NCBI RefSeq assembly: GCF_020700235.1
Contig: NZ_CP085301.1
Coordinates: forward strand, 2,728,001 to 2,792,000
DNA length: 64,000 nt
Direction: 5' to 3'
Source of the DNA: Haladaptatus pallidirubidus
GTDB lineage: Archaea > Halobacteriota > Halobacteria > Halobacteriales > Haladaptataceae
Below are positions 35,482 through 44,158 of this stretch, piece by piece. Each line of letters starts with the position of its first letter. The first letter of the stretch is position 1. Both the position numbers and the translations under genes were made by a program. A model generated the notes under the pieces. The model did no database searches and was not told the origin of the DNA. It saw only the letters and a program-made list of their open reading frames with translations.

Positions 35482-35546
35482 AGCGGCGTCCGGGTTTTCC
35501 AGGCTATTCCCTGCCCGGTAGCCGACGCTCCCTCCCCCCGGAGGGA
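35482..35546 (+). promoter_or_regulatory. Structured leader of TFB with Shine-Dalgarno inside a hairpin
   Basis: First helix: AGC-GGC-GT-CCGGG (35482-35494) pairs with CCCGG-TA-GCC-GAC-GCT (35514-35529), with an inner CAGG/CCTG stem. Second helix: TCCCTCC (35529-35535), loop CCCC, GGAGGGA (35540-35546). The purine arm GGAGGG is the only good ribosome site, 9 nt before the ATG at 35555, so pairing would hide it. Structures are read by eye and not folded by energy. Confidence 0.5.
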
Positions 35547-35554
35547 TGTTTCAC

Positions 35555-36517
35555 ATGCCAAAAACGTCAATCCGAACGAGAACCGGCGAAACCGAAGTGG
35601 AAGAGCAACGAAACGAAGGCCAGAGCTGCCCCGAATGCGGCGGTAAACTCGTCGCCGACTCGGGCCACGGCGAAACTCTCTGTGAGGACTGCGGACTGGT
35701 CGTGGACGAGGACAACGTCGACCGCGGGCCGGAATGGCGCGCGTTCGACGCCAAAGAGAAAAACGAAAAGTCCCGCGTCGGCGCGCCGACGACGAACACG
35801 ATGCACGACAAGGGACTCTCGACCAACATCGACTGGCGAAACAAGGACGCCTACGGCAACTCGCTCGGGTCGCGCCAGCGCGAGAAGATGCAACGCCTTC
35901 GCAAGTGGAACGAGCGATTCCGCACGCGCGACAGTAAGGAACGAAATCTCAAACAGGCGCTCGGCGAAATTGACCGCATGGCCAGCGCCCTCGGCCTGCC
36001 GAACAACGTCCGCGAGATGGCCAGCGTCATCTACCGACGGGCGCTGAACGAAGACCTCCTGCCGGGTCGCTCCATCGAGGGCGTCTCGACGGCCTGCGTC
36101 TACGCCGCGGCGCGACAGGCCGGCGTCCCGCGCAGCCTGGACGAAATCACGGACGTGAGTCGAGTCGAGAAAAGCGAAGTGGCGCGCACCTACCGCTACG
36201 TCGTCCGCGAACTCAAATTGGAAGTCCGTCCCGCCGACCCCGAAAGCTACGTTCCACGATTCGCGTCCGGCCTCAACCTTTCGGACGAAGCGGAACACCG
36301 CGCTCGCGAACTCCTGAAGAACGCGAAAGAACAGGGCGTCCACAGCGGGAAATCGCCTGTCGGACTCGCCGCCGCGGCGGTGTACGCCGCCGCCCTTCTC
36401 ACTAACGAGAAGACGACGCAGGCGGAAGTGAGCGAAGTCGCCGACATCAGCGAAGTCACTATTCGCAACCGCTATCACGAACTACTGGAAGCCGAAGAAG
36501 GAACCGTCGCACTGTAA
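35555..36517 (+). CDS. tfb: Transcription initiation factor B (TFIIB homologue)
   Basis: 320 residues from the ATG at 35555 (MPKTSIRTRTGETEVEEQ); the ATG three codons earlier lies directly on the Shine-Dalgarno and is less likely. The N-terminal zinc ribbon has Cys25, Cys28, Cys43 and Cys46 (CPECGG...CEDCG). The B-finger GPEWRAFDAKEKNEKSRVGAP follows. Two cyclin repeats span about 130-215 and 225-310, the second including SPVGLAAAAVYAAALLTNEK and a helix-turn-helix VADISEVTIRNRYHEL. It recruits RNA polymerase to TBP-bound promoters. Haloarchaea have several TFBs; which one this is cannot be said here. Confidence 0.97.
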   Translation: MPKTSIRTRTGETEVEEQRNEGQSCPECGGKLVADSGHGETLCEDCGLVVDEDNVDRGPEWRAFDAKEKNEKSRVGAPTTNTMHDKGLSTNIDWRNKDAYGNSLGSRQREKMQRLRKWNERFRTRDSKERNLKQALGEIDRMASALGLPNNVREMASVIYRRALNEDLLPGRSIEGVSTACVYAAARQAGVPRSLDEITDVSRVEKSEVARTYRYVVRELKLEVRPADPESYVPRFASGLNLSDEAEHRARELLKNAKEQGVHSGKSPVGLAAAAVYAAALLTNEKTTQAEVSEVADISEVTIRNRYHELLEAEEGTVAL

Positions 36518-36582
36518 TTTCTCTCCGATCGGTTTGAAAAGATGTTTTTGCGGTGCGCCGATAGGTTCACACAGCAACTGCA

Positions 36583-37611
36583 ATGGAAACCGAACACGAG
36601 ATTCACGTCGGGGACGCGAGCGACTGTTCGCTCCCCGACGATTCGATAGACCTCGTCGTCACCTCGCCGCCGTACCCGATGATAGAGATGTGGGACGACC
36701 TGTTCTCCGGGCTGAATTCGGATATCAGCGCTGCGCTGGAACGCGAGGACGGGGACACCGCCTTCGAGTTGATGCACGACGAACTCGACGGAGTGTGGTC
36801 GGAACTCGCCCGCGTGCTGAAACCGGGCGGCATTGCAGTGATAAACGTCGGCGATGCGACCCGAAAAGTAGACGGAACGTTTCAACTGTTTCCGAATCAC
36901 TCGCAGATTCTCCAGCAACTGCGAAATCAGGGACTTCGTCCCCTGCCGGACATCCTCTGGCGAAAGCCCTCGAATCGCCTGACGAAGTTCATGGGGTCGG
37001 GGATGCTCCCGCCGAACGCCTACACCGCCCTCGAACACGAATACCTGCTCGTCTTCCGAAACGGGGATTCGCGGCGGTTCGAACCCGGCGCCGACCGACG
37101 GTACGAGGCGGCGTATTTCTGGGAGGAACGAAACGACTGGTTTTCCGACCTCTGGACAGCGGTTCGCGGCGAAATGCAGGAACTCGACCACGGCGACCTG
37201 CGCGAACGCTCCGCGGCGTTTCCGTTCGAACTCCCCTACCGTCTCATCTCGATGTTTTCCGTCTACGGCGACACCGTCCTCGATCCGTTCTGGGGAACCG
37301 GAACGACATCGCTCGCGGCGATGGTCGCGGGCAGAAATTCGGTCGGCTACGAACTCGAATCCGACTTTACGGGCGTGTTCGAGGAGCGCGTCGAACAGGT
37401 CGATGACCTCTCGCGCGATGTCATCCGACGGCGACTCGACGACCACCGCGAGTTCGTCGCCGAACACGAGGGGACGCTCGCTTACGACTCCGCCCACTAC
37501 GAGTTCCCGGTCAAAACGGCCCAGGAACGGGAATTACAGTTTTACGAAGTGACCGACGTGACCCGCGATGGAAATCGATTTTTCGCCACACACGAACCAT
37601 ATTCGGAGTAG
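36583..37611 (+). CDS. zim: Orphan N4-cytosine DNA methyltransferase, CTAG type
   Basis: 342 residues. Catalytic motif IV is TSPPY (residues 27-31) and AdoMet motif I is DPFWGTGTTSLAA (about 230-242); the order IV then I is typical of beta-class amino-methyltransferases. SPPY signals N4-cytosine rather than N6-adenine. No restriction endonuclease is adjacent. In Haloferax the orphan CTAG methylase Zim lies close to aglD and TFB, as here, so CTAG is the probable target (established family, assignment by similarity and synteny from memory). Role: epigenetic marking or CTAG protection. Confidence 0.85.
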   Translation: METEHEIHVGDASDCSLPDDSIDLVVTSPPYPMIEMWDDLFSGLNSDISAALEREDGDTAFELMHDELDGVWSELARVLKPGGIAVINVGDATRKVDGTFQLFPNHSQILQQLRNQGLRPLPDILWRKPSNRLTKFMGSGMLPPNAYTALEHEYLLVFRNGDSRRFEPGADRRYEAAYFWEERNDWFSDLWTAVRGEMQELDHGDLRERSAAFPFELPYRLISMFSVYGDTVLDPFWGTGTTSLAAMVAGRNSVGYELESDFTGVFEERVEQVDDLSRDVIRRRLDDHREFVAEHEGTLAYDSAHYEFPVKTAQERELQFYEVTDVTRDGNRFFATHEPYSE

Positions 37612-37659
37612 TCGTTTCGTTCTGAGTAGCCTTTTGTCCCGCCGGAACGACATCCCGGT

Positions 37660-38334
37660 ATGGCCTTCGACTCGTTCACGCTCGCGGCAAGCACGGCGGT
37701 TCTCGCGGACGAACCTCACGCCCGTGACCACGCCGACATGGTGGAGTTTCGCATGGATTTAGCGAGCGACCCGCTCGCCCAATTGGCCGACTACGACGGT
37801 GAACTCCCGATTCTCGCCACGAACCGTGTTGCGTGGGAGGGCGGCGAAGCCGACGATGACGACGCGCGATTGGACGCCCTCGAAACCGCCGTGGAGTACG
37901 ACACTGTCGCCGCAATCGACCTCGAACTGGAGTGTCTACTGTCGGGGGCGGGACGCCGGACTGCGGAACACGCCCGCGAACGCGACGTTGCAGTCGTCGC
38001 TTCGATTCACGATTTCGAGGCAACACCCAGCGAAGTCCGAATGCGCGAACTGCTGGAACAGGCCACCGACCGCGCCGACGTGGGGAAACTCGCGGTCACC
38101 GCCACCTCGCGCTCGGACGTTCTCGATTTGCTCTCGGTGACGAATCTACTGACCGAGCGCGGCCGAACCGTCGCGACCATGGCGATGGGCGAAATGGGCC
38201 GCCATTCTCGAGCGGTCGCCCCGATTTACGGATCGAAAATCGGCTACGGGCCGCTGGATTCGGCGGACGCCACTGCACCGGGACAGTACGATTTAGCGAC
38301 GCTTTCGCGTCTGGTGCGGGAACTACGGGGATAG
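37660..38334 (+). CDS. aroD: 3-Dehydroquinate dehydratase, type I
   Basis: 224 residues, somewhat shorter than bacterial AroD, as usual in archaea. It dehydrates 3-dehydroquinate to 3-dehydroshikimate through a Schiff-base lysine. Seen: VEFRMDLASDP, the His of VVASIHDFEATPS, the Schiff-base Lys in VGKLAVTATSRSDVLDLL, and MAMGEMGRHSRAVAPIYGSKIGYGPL. It works after DHQ synthase II, encoded 1 kb downstream on the opposite strand. It is 48 nt after the CTAG methylase gene and could be cotranscribed with it. Confidence 0.93.
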   Translation: MAFDSFTLAASTAVLADEPHARDHADMVEFRMDLASDPLAQLADYDGELPILATNRVAWEGGEADDDDARLDALETAVEYDTVAAIDLELECLLSGAGRRTAEHARERDVAVVASIHDFEATPSEVRMRELLEQATDRADVGKLAVTATSRSDVLDLLSVTNLLTERGRTVATMAMGEMGRHSRAVAPIYGSKIGYGPLDSADATAPGQYDLATLSRLVRELRG

Positions 38335-38720
38335 GGCCGATTTTCATCCGGATGAATCGGTTCCCGACACCGCCACCAGAAACTGCGGGCGGGCGACTGC
38401 GCCGCAGTCGCCCGCCCCACGCTCTTACCGTCGGTTCCGGCAGGACGGATCTCCGTCACGAATCGGCCGGTTGGCTTCGAATTGGGCGGGCAGGCCGGTG
38501 ACCTGCCCGCCCTGCCGTCTTCGGAGGCAACTGCGACCAATTCCTTGTCCTTCTCCGCTCTGTCTCGTTCTATCGATGCGGCATTCGTAACCGGAGAAGC
38601 GTCACAATCGTACGGCCTCCGAAATATTAAATTTCTATTATTTTTGCGTTTTCAAGGACGTCGTCGCCGCAAAAACCGTATTGCAAGGATTTAACACCGC
38701 CCGCCAACAACCCACGAAAA
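38335..38720. repeat. Intergenic region with two GC-rich palindromes
   Basis: Two strong hairpins: 38387-38401 with 38403-38417 (GGGCGGGCGACTGCG and its exact complement, 15 bp, 1-nt centre) and 38484-38494 with 38502-38512 (GGGCGGGCAGG...CCTGCCCGCCC, 11 bp, 7-nt loop). Both start with GGGCGGGC. They resemble the 24.05 kb palindrome in type. The rest is AT-rich near 38620-38650. No gene seen. They may end the aroD transcript or be dispersed repeats. Confidence 0.7.
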
Positions 38721-39134
38721 ATGACACGAAAGCGCCCGTGGCTGGCGGCGGTCTTGGCCCTCGTCTACCCCGGGTTGGGTCACACCTACCTGCGTCAGTG
38801 GCTTCGCGCGCTTCTTTGGTTCGGGTTCGCCCTCGTAACCGTTATGGTGTTCATCCCGGAGGAGACGTTTCAAGCGGTCGAAAGCGGCGGTTTCTCCGTG
38901 TACTACGAGCAAATACGCTCCCTCCCCTTCGAAACCACGCTTCCGATTCTCGTCGTCCAGTTGTGCAACGTGCTTGATGCCTACTGGTCCGCCCTACGGA
39001 GTAACCGCGCTTCGGCGACGGCCGACGGCGAGGGCGGAACGCGCTGCCCGCACTGTCGCCGGAACGTGGACGACGATCTCGACTTCTGTCACTGGTGTAC
39101 GAACCCAATCGACCGCGAAACGGCGGCACAGTAA
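38721..39134 (+). CDS. Zinc-ribbon membrane protein (DUF7575-like)
   Basis: 137 residues. Two or three membrane helices: about 7-25 (WLAAVLALVYPGLGHTYL), 30-46 (ALLWFGFALVTVMVFIP) and 76-92. The C-terminal ~30 residues form a zinc ribbon: CPHCRRNVDDDLDFCHWCTNPI (two CxxC pairs). The start MTRKRPWLAAVLALVYPGLGHTYLRQW recalls TM2-like small proteins. It is a conserved haloarchaeal family of unknown function, probably with the zinc ribbon in the cytoplasm. Confidence 0.8.
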   Translation: MTRKRPWLAAVLALVYPGLGHTYLRQWLRALLWFGFALVTVMVFIPEETFQAVESGGFSVYYEQIRSLPFETTLPILVVQLCNVLDAYWSALRSNRASATADGEGGTRCPHCRRNVDDDLDFCHWCTNPIDRETAAQ

Positions 39135-39159
39135 AACGAGTTGAAACTCGCCTTCCGGG

Positions 39160-40332
39160 CTACTGCTCGATGATACTCTCTTCGACGCTCTCGCCGAAGT
39201 GGCGCGCACCGCCTTCCAGGTAGAGTTTCATCTCGTCACCGACTTCGAGTTCGGTCACCGCTTTTCTGCCGTCTTGCGTGGCGACTTTGATCGTTTCAGC
39301 GTTCTGGAGCAGCGTCTCGACTCGATCGCCGTCCGCGGTTTCGACTTCGACGCGGAACATCGGGCGCTTCTCGATTTTTACCCGTCCGACGACCGCCTCG
39401 CGGGTGTTGCCCTCGGTATCCACGAGTTGCACTTCGTCGCCACTCTGGAGTTCTGCGAGGTATTTCGTCCCGCCGTCCGGCACCCGGACGTAGGCGTGGA
39501 CTGCGCCGGCGTTCACTCGGAAGGGTCGCGAGGCGACGTAGGGCGATTCGGCGGTTTCTGCGTGGACGAAAAAGAGGCCCCGAGACATCGACCCGACGAG
39601 CATGCCCTCGTCGTGTTCCATCAACGACCCGGTATCGACGCAGACGCGATCCGCGCTTCCGGTTTGCTCGATTGTCAGCACCTCGCCCCACTCCAACTCC
39701 AGCGTTTCGCGTTCCGCGGCGTCCCGAACGTCCACCGTCGCGCGAATTTCGTCCGGACTGTCGCTGTCGAGCAGAACCGCGTCGGCACCGAGTTCCAGCG
39801 TCTCGAACGCGGTTCGGGCTTCCTCGGCGCTCGTGACGCCTGCCACCAAATCCGTCTCCTCGCCGATTCGGGCGATGAGGTTTTCGAGCGGGATGATCGT
39901 CCAATCCTCGCCGACGACGATGGTGTAATCTGCCTCTTCTGCCGCCGCTTCGGCGAACGATTCGTACTCCTCGCTCAGGATTCTGACGAATGCACCCTCC
40001 GCTTCGTCCTCGCGCCGGAGCGTCGAGAGGTCGGCGGAGCCGGAGAAATCGGAGGGAAGGTCGACCGTGCCGTCACCCTCGCCGTCCTTGCCGACGATTC
40101 TAGCGTCCGATTCGGGCACTTCCTCGTTCGCTTCCACGTCGAACACGTGAACGTCGCTGTCGGCGCGAAACGCCGCGACGTTGACCTCGCCGAGTTTCCG
40201 CACGCGCTCTACGTCGCGTTCGTCAACCAGCACCCAGTCCACACCGGCTTCCAACCCGGCGGTGATTCGTTTGCGACGGTCGTCCCAGTCGCCGACGTCG
40301 GAGTCGGCTTTCAGCCACACGGAGCGTGTCAT
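39160..40332 (-). CDS. aroB': 3-Dehydroquinate synthase II (archaeal)
   Basis: 390 residues from the ATG at 40332 (MTRSVWLKADSDVGDW). It oxidatively deaminates and cyclises ADH (2-amino-3,7-dideoxy-D-threo-hept-6-ulosonate) to 3-dehydroquinate with NAD+. It is unrelated to bacterial AroB. Seen: TRSVWLKAD at the start, IVVGEDWTIIPLENLIA, DAVLLDSDSPDEI, GRVKIEKRPMFRVEVE and DAETIKVATQ-type C-terminal patterns. The ADH synthase gene is 71 nt upstream on the same strand. Gene symbol conventions vary for the archaeal enzyme. Confidence 0.94.
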   Translation of the reverse strand: MTRSVWLKADSDVGDWDDRRKRITAGLEAGVDWVLVDERDVERVRKLGEVNVAAFRADSDVHVFDVEANEEVPESDARIVGKDGEGDGTVDLPSDFSGSADLSTLRREDEAEGAFVRILSEEYESFAEAAAEEADYTIVVGEDWTIIPLENLIARIGEETDLVAGVTSAEEARTAFETLELGADAVLLDSDSPDEIRATVDVRDAAERETLELEWGEVLTIEQTGSADRVCVDTGSLMEHDEGMLVGSMSRGLFFVHAETAESPYVASRPFRVNAGAVHAYVRVPDGGTKYLAELQSGDEVQLVDTEGNTREAVVGRVKIEKRPMFRVEVETADGDRVETLLQNAETIKVATQDGRKAVTELEVGDEMKLYLEGGARHFGESVEESIIEQ

Positions 40333-40403
40333 GTTTTCACGGTCGAATCGGGGTGGCTTCAACGTGGCGAATACGGCGACGTTTCTTTGGAAAATTACAA
40401 GAA

Positions 40404-41198
40404 CTACGCGTTGGCCAGCAGGCCGACCTCATCTAGCGCCTCCTCGGCGGACAAATCGTCGTGAACGACGCCGGACACCGCCCGGGCAATCGCTTCCGGG
40501 CTGTCGTGCTGGAAGACGGAACGACCGATTGAGACTCCTGCACCGCCCGCGTCCATCGCGCCGCGAACAGCGGCGAGGGTCGCCTCGTCGCCCTCCGGCG
40601 CGCCGCCCGCGATGACCACGGGTAGGCGCGTCGATTCGACGACGTGTTCGAAACTGTCAGCATCGCCGCTGTATGCCGTTTTAACGACATCTGCGCCGAC
40701 CTCTTCCGCGAGCCGAACCGCGTGGCCGAGGCTTTCCGCGTCGCGTTCGTCTACGTCCGGCCCGCGGGCGTAGGACATGGCGATAACGGGCATGCCGAAC
40801 GTATCGGCCTTGCTGCAGACTTCCGCGAGGTCGGTGATCTGTTTCGGCTCGTAGTTGCTCCCGACGTTGATGTGAAAAGAGACGGCGTCGGCCCCGGCCC
40901 GAATCGCTTCCTCGACGGTGCCGGTCATTCGTTTGTCGTTCGCGTCCGGGCCGATTGTCGTGGAGGCGTTCAGGTGGACGATGTAGCCCGCGTCGTTTTT
41001 GTTCGGATGCACCCGCGGGGCGATTCCTTTCTGTGTGAGAACGGCGTCCGCACCCCCCCGTGTCACCGCGTCGATTGTGGCTTCGATGTTTTTCAGGCCG
41101 CGTACTGCGCCCAGTGTGATACCGTGATCCATCGGAACGATGACGAAGCGTCCGTCGCGTCCGATGCGGTCGAGTCGTGCCGAAATTCCGGTGTTCAT
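40404..41198 (-). CDS. aroA': 2-Amino-3,7-dideoxy-D-threo-hept-6-ulosonate synthase (ADH synthase)
   Basis: 264 residues from the ATG at 41198 (MNTGISARLDRIGRDG). A class I aldolase fold of the DhnA/FbaB type, it makes the ADH precursor of 3-dehydroquinate from 6-deoxy-5-ketofructose phosphate and aspartate semialdehyde. Seen: FVIVPMDHGITLGAVRGL, the lysine-bearing ADVVKTAYSGDADSF, and PVVIAGGAPEGDEATL. Fructose-bisphosphate aldolase is the other possibility, but the pairing with DHQ synthase II next to trpA favours ADH synthase. Confidence 0.92.
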   Translation of the reverse strand: MNTGISARLDRIGRDGRFVIVPMDHGITLGAVRGLKNIEATIDAVTRGGADAVLTQKGIAPRVHPNKNDAGYIVHLNASTTIGPDANDKRMTGTVEEAIRAGADAVSFHINVGSNYEPKQITDLAEVCSKADTFGMPVIAMSYARGPDVDERDAESLGHAVRLAEEVGADVVKTAYSGDADSFEHVVESTRLPVVIAGGAPEGDEATLAAVRGAMDAGGAGVSIGRSVFQHDSPEAIARAVSGVVHDDLSAEEALDEVGLLANA

Positions 41199-41229
41199 TG
41201 TGTGAATCTGTGGCAAGCTAGTGTGAAAT

Positions 41230-42048
41230 TCATTCCGGTTGCGGTACTTCCTGTCGGCCGTCGCGCGCCCCGGTTTTGAGTTCCGCGGCCTTCGATTCGA
41301 GTCGCTCAGCGACGCTCTCGTCGGACGCGATGATGTCCACGAGGGCGCTTCCGACGACCACGCCGTCGGCGCCCGCCGAGACGATCTCCTTCGCGTGTTC
41401 GGCCTCGCTCACGCCGAAACCGACCGCCTTCGGCAGGTTGGTTTCGGCGAGTCTGGAGAGACTATCGTGGGTCGCACCGCTCACGTTCGCCTGCGCCCCG
41501 GTGGTTCCCATTCGGGCCTGCACGTAGACGAATCCCGACGCTTGCGAGAGAATTTTCGCTTCGCGCTCGTCCGTCGTCGTCGGTGCGACGATGAACACGA
41601 GGTCGAGGCCGTGTTCGTCGCAGGCCGCTCGGAGGGGGTCGCTCTCTTCGACCGGAAGGTCGGGGACGATGAGTCCCGAAATTCCGGCGTCCTCGGCGGC
41701 GGTGACGAACGATTCGACGCCTTCCGAATCGCCGTACTGGTAGATGAGGTTGTAGTAGGTCATGCAGACGATAGGTACGTCCACGTCCAGTTCGGCGACG
41801 AGGTCGAAATATTTGTTCGGCGTCATCCCGCCATCCAGCGCGCGCTGGATGGCGTTCTGAATCGTCGGGCCGTCCGCAATCGGTTCGGAAAACGGAAGAC
41901 CGAGTTCGATAACGTCTGCCCCGCCCCGCGCGAGCGCGCGGACGTACTCCTTCGTGGCCTTCGGGTTCGGGTCGCCAGCGACGACGTAGGGAATCAAAGC
42001 CGGTTCGTCGGAAAAGGCGGATCCGAGGGTCGATTGCGGATTGTTCAT
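41230..42048 (-). CDS. trpA: Tryptophan synthase alpha chain
   Basis: 272 residues. It cleaves indole-3-glycerol phosphate to indole, which passes to TrpB. The catalytic Glu lies in [26 protein letters not shown], the second acid in [10 protein letters not shown] (as FMTYYN), and the ligand loop in [18 protein letters not shown]. The start overlaps the trpB stop by 4 bases (ATGA), showing translational coupling in trpCBA. The ADH synthase gene follows 31 nt downstream. Confidence 0.96.
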   Translation of the reverse strand: MNNPQSTLGSAFSDEPALIPYVVAGDPNPKATKEYVRALARGGADVIELGLPFSEPIADGPTIQNAIQRALDGGMTPNKYFDLVAELDVDVPIVCMTYYNLIYQYGDSEGVESFVTAAEDAGISGLIVPDLPVEESDPLRAACDEHGLDLVFIVAPTTTDEREAKILSQASGFVYVQARMGTTGAQANVSGATHDSLSRLAETNLPKAVGFGVSEAEHAKEIVSAGADGVVVGSALVDIIASDESVAERLESKAAELKTGARDGRQEVPQPE

Positions 42049-43358
42049 TTAAATACCTCCATGCTCGGCGCAGTGTCGATGCCGCGCTTTTCGCTCTCCT
42101 CGATGACTGTATCGAGGTCTTTGTCCCCTCGTCCGGAGACGTTGACGACGACGAGGTCGCCCAACTCGTCGCCCCTGTCCTGATTTTCTGCCTCTTCTAG
42201 ATAGGCAATCGCGTGGCTCGACTCCAGCGCGGGGATGATTCCCTCCAGTTTCGAGAGACGGTGGAACGCTTCGAGTGCAGGGTCGTCGCCAACGCTTACT
42301 GGTGTTACTCGACCGATTTCCACGAGGTGCGCTAGCTCCGGCCCGACGCCGGAGTAGTCCAGTCCTGCGCTCACGCTGTGGGATTCGAGAATCTGTCCAT
42401 CCCCGCTCTGGAGCAGTTTGGTTCGTGCGCCGTGAAGAACGCCGTCTTCGCCCGTCGAGAGCGAGGCGGAGTGCGGTGCGAGACCCTCGTCCTCGTCGAT
42501 ACGCAGTCCGGATCCGCCCGCTTCGACCGCGAACAGGGACACGCCTTCGTCGTCTTCTCGCGGGTCGTGCCCGCTCGAATGGTTCGTGGAACGGAGTTCC
42601 GCGCTACCGACGAACTCGTGGAACGCGCCCATCGTGTTCGACCCGCCGCCCGCACAGGCGACGACGCTATCGGGGAGTCTCCCTGCTTGCTCCTGAATCT
42701 GTTCTCTCGCTTCCTCGCTGATGACCGCCTGAAAATCGCGCACCATCCGCGGGAAGGGGTGGGGGCCGACGACGCTCCCGATGACGTAGTGAGTGTCCTC
42801 CACGTTGGTCGCCCAGTCGCGCATCGTCTCGTTGATGGCCTCCTTGAGGGTGCCGGAACCAACGTCCACGGGATTTACTTTCGCATCGTGGGTTCGCATC
42901 CGAAAGACGTTCGGGCGCTGGCGGTTGATGTCAGTTCGACCCATGTACACCTCGCAGTCGATGCCGAGGTAGGTCGCGGCCATCGCGGTCGCGGTTCCGT
43001 GCTGGCCCGCGCCGGTCTCCGCGACGATTCGGTCTTTGCCCATGTACTTCGCCAGCAATACCTGCCCGAGCGCGTTGTTCAGTTTGTGCGCTCCACCGTG
43101 AACCAAGTCCTCTCGTTTGAGATACACGTCGCGGTCGTATCGTTCGCTCAAGGCGTCGGCGCGCTGGAGCGGCGTCGGTCGTCCGCCGAAATCCCGAAGG
43201 TGCCTACGGAACTCGTCCATGAAGCCGTCCTCGTTTTCCAACACGTAGCGTTCGTAGGCCGACTGGAGTTCCTCGATGGCGGGCATGAGGACTTCCGGGA
43301 CGTACTGGCCGCCGTACTCGCCGAACTTACCGTCCTTTTCGAACTCGGTTTTACTCAT
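42045..43358 (-). CDS. trpB: Tryptophan synthase beta chain
   Basis: 437 residues from the ATG at 43358 ([20 protein letters not shown]). The frame is open further 5' through trpC in another phase, but that part is antisense-like noise. The PLP lysine is in [21 protein letters not shown]. Also seen: [24 protein letters not shown], and [14 protein letters not shown], the phosphate-binding glycine loop. It condenses indole with serine. trpC overlaps it by 4 bases upstream, trpA by 4 bases downstream. Slightly longer than bacterial TrpB because of acidic insertions ([20 protein letters not shown]). Confidence 0.96.
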   Translation of the reverse strand: MSKTEFEKDGKFGEYGGQYVPEVLMPAIEELQSAYERYVLENEDGFMDEFRRHLRDFGGRPTPLQRADALSERYDRDVYLKREDLVHGGAHKLNNALGQVLLAKYMGKDRIVAETGAGQHGTATAMAATYLGIDCEVYMGRTDINRQRPNVFRMRTHDAKVNPVDVGSGTLKEAINETMRDWATNVEDTHYVIGSVVGPHPFPRMVRDFQAVISEEAREQIQEQAGRLPDSVVACAGGGSNTMGAFHEFVGSAELRSTNHSSGHDPREDDEGVSLFAVEAGGSGLRIDEDEGLAPHSASLSTGEDGVLHGARTKLLQSGDGQILESHSVSAGLDYSGVGPELAHLVEIGRVTPVSVGDDPALEAFHRLSKLEGIIPALESSHAIAYLEEAENQDRGDELGDLVVVNVSGRGDKDLDTVIEESEKRGIDTAPSMEVFK

Positions 43359-44104
43359 GCGGAAACCAACCTCCGCGTGTTTTCCGCGACGTCGCCGTCC
43401 ATAATCGCACTTCCGACCAGCAGGGCGTCCGCACCCGCCTCGCGCATTCGCCGGGCGTCGTCCGGCGTCGCGATTCCGCTCTCCGCGACGAGGGTTACGT
43501 TGTCCGGCACTTCGGGCGCGACTGACTCGAACGTGTCGAGGCTCACTTCCAGTTTGCCGAGGTCGCGGTTGTTCACGCCGACGATTTTCGCGCCCGAATC
43601 CAGTGCTGTTTCCAGTTCGTCGAGCGTGTGAACTTCGACGAGCACCTGAAAGCCGCGCTCTCTGGCTGACGCGACGAGTTTTGAAAGGTCGCCCACGAAT
43701 CGCGCGATGAGCAGAACGAGGTCGGCCTCCACCGCGTCCAGTTGCGCCTCCTCCAGAATGAAATCCTTGCGAAGCACCGGCACGGAGACAGCCTCGCGAA
43801 TCCGGCGCAGGTTCTCGGGCGATCCACCGAAATGCTCCGGTTCGGTTAGCACCGACAGCGCGGCCGCCCCGCCCTCGACCATCTTTTTCGCCAGTTCGAC
43901 CGGGTCGTCGGTTCGGTTTCCATCCGTCGTCGGACTCGTTGGCTTTACCTCGGCGACGACCGGAACTCCGTTCGACTCCGTGCGCGCAATCGCATCGGAA
44001 AACGAGCGCGCGTCCACGGACACACGCTCGTCGGGCGTCGTTCGACTTCTCACGTCCCGAAGTATCGACTGCACCGCGGGTGCGAGTTCGCCTTCTGCGT
44101 TCAT
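43355..44104 (-). CDS. trpC: Indole-3-glycerol phosphate synthase
   Basis: 249 residues. It closes the indole ring from CdRP. The TIM-barrel signature is visible: [14 protein letters not shown] (the catalytic Lys in EVKP), [47 protein letters not shown] and [15 protein letters not shown]. It is first of the five-gene aromatic operon trpC-trpB-trpA-ADH synthase-DHQ synthase II. The promoter is the symmetrical TATA box at 44126-44135, leaderless on this side. TrpD, E, F and G are elsewhere. Confidence 0.95.
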   Translation of the reverse strand: MNAEGELAPAVQSILRDVRSRTTPDERVSVDARSFSDAIARTESNGVPVVAEVKPTSPTTDGNRTDDPVELAKKMVEGGAAALSVLTEPEHFGGSPENLRRIREAVSVPVLRKDFILEEAQLDAVEADLVLLIARFVGDLSKLVASARERGFQVLVEVHTLDELETALDSGAKIVGVNNRDLGKLEVSLDTFESVAPEVPDNVTLVAESGIATPDDARRMREAGADALLVGSAIMDGDVAENTRRLVSA

Positions 44105-44125
44105 TATCGTACATCAATGGACTAG

Positions 44126-44135
44126 TTTATACATA
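44126..44135. promoter_or_regulatory. Shared symmetric TATA box between trpC and the MGMT-like gene
   Basis: TTTATACATA is AT-rich and near-symmetrical. Its centre is about 26-27 nt from the trpC start at 44104 and 28-29 nt from the ATG at 44159, so a leaderless mRNA could start in each direction. Confidence 0.6.
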
Positions 44136-44158
44136 AGACTTGCGTCCGTGAGACGCCA

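Noticed and set aside
36475..37497. 340-residue frame antisense to the CTAG methylase
   Set aside because: Shadow of a gene with intact catalytic motifs; no promoter on that strand.
43359..44117. 5' extension of the trpB frame
   Set aside because: Arg/Gly-rich noise in a second frame of trpC; the trpB N-terminus [17 protein letters not shown] marks the true start.
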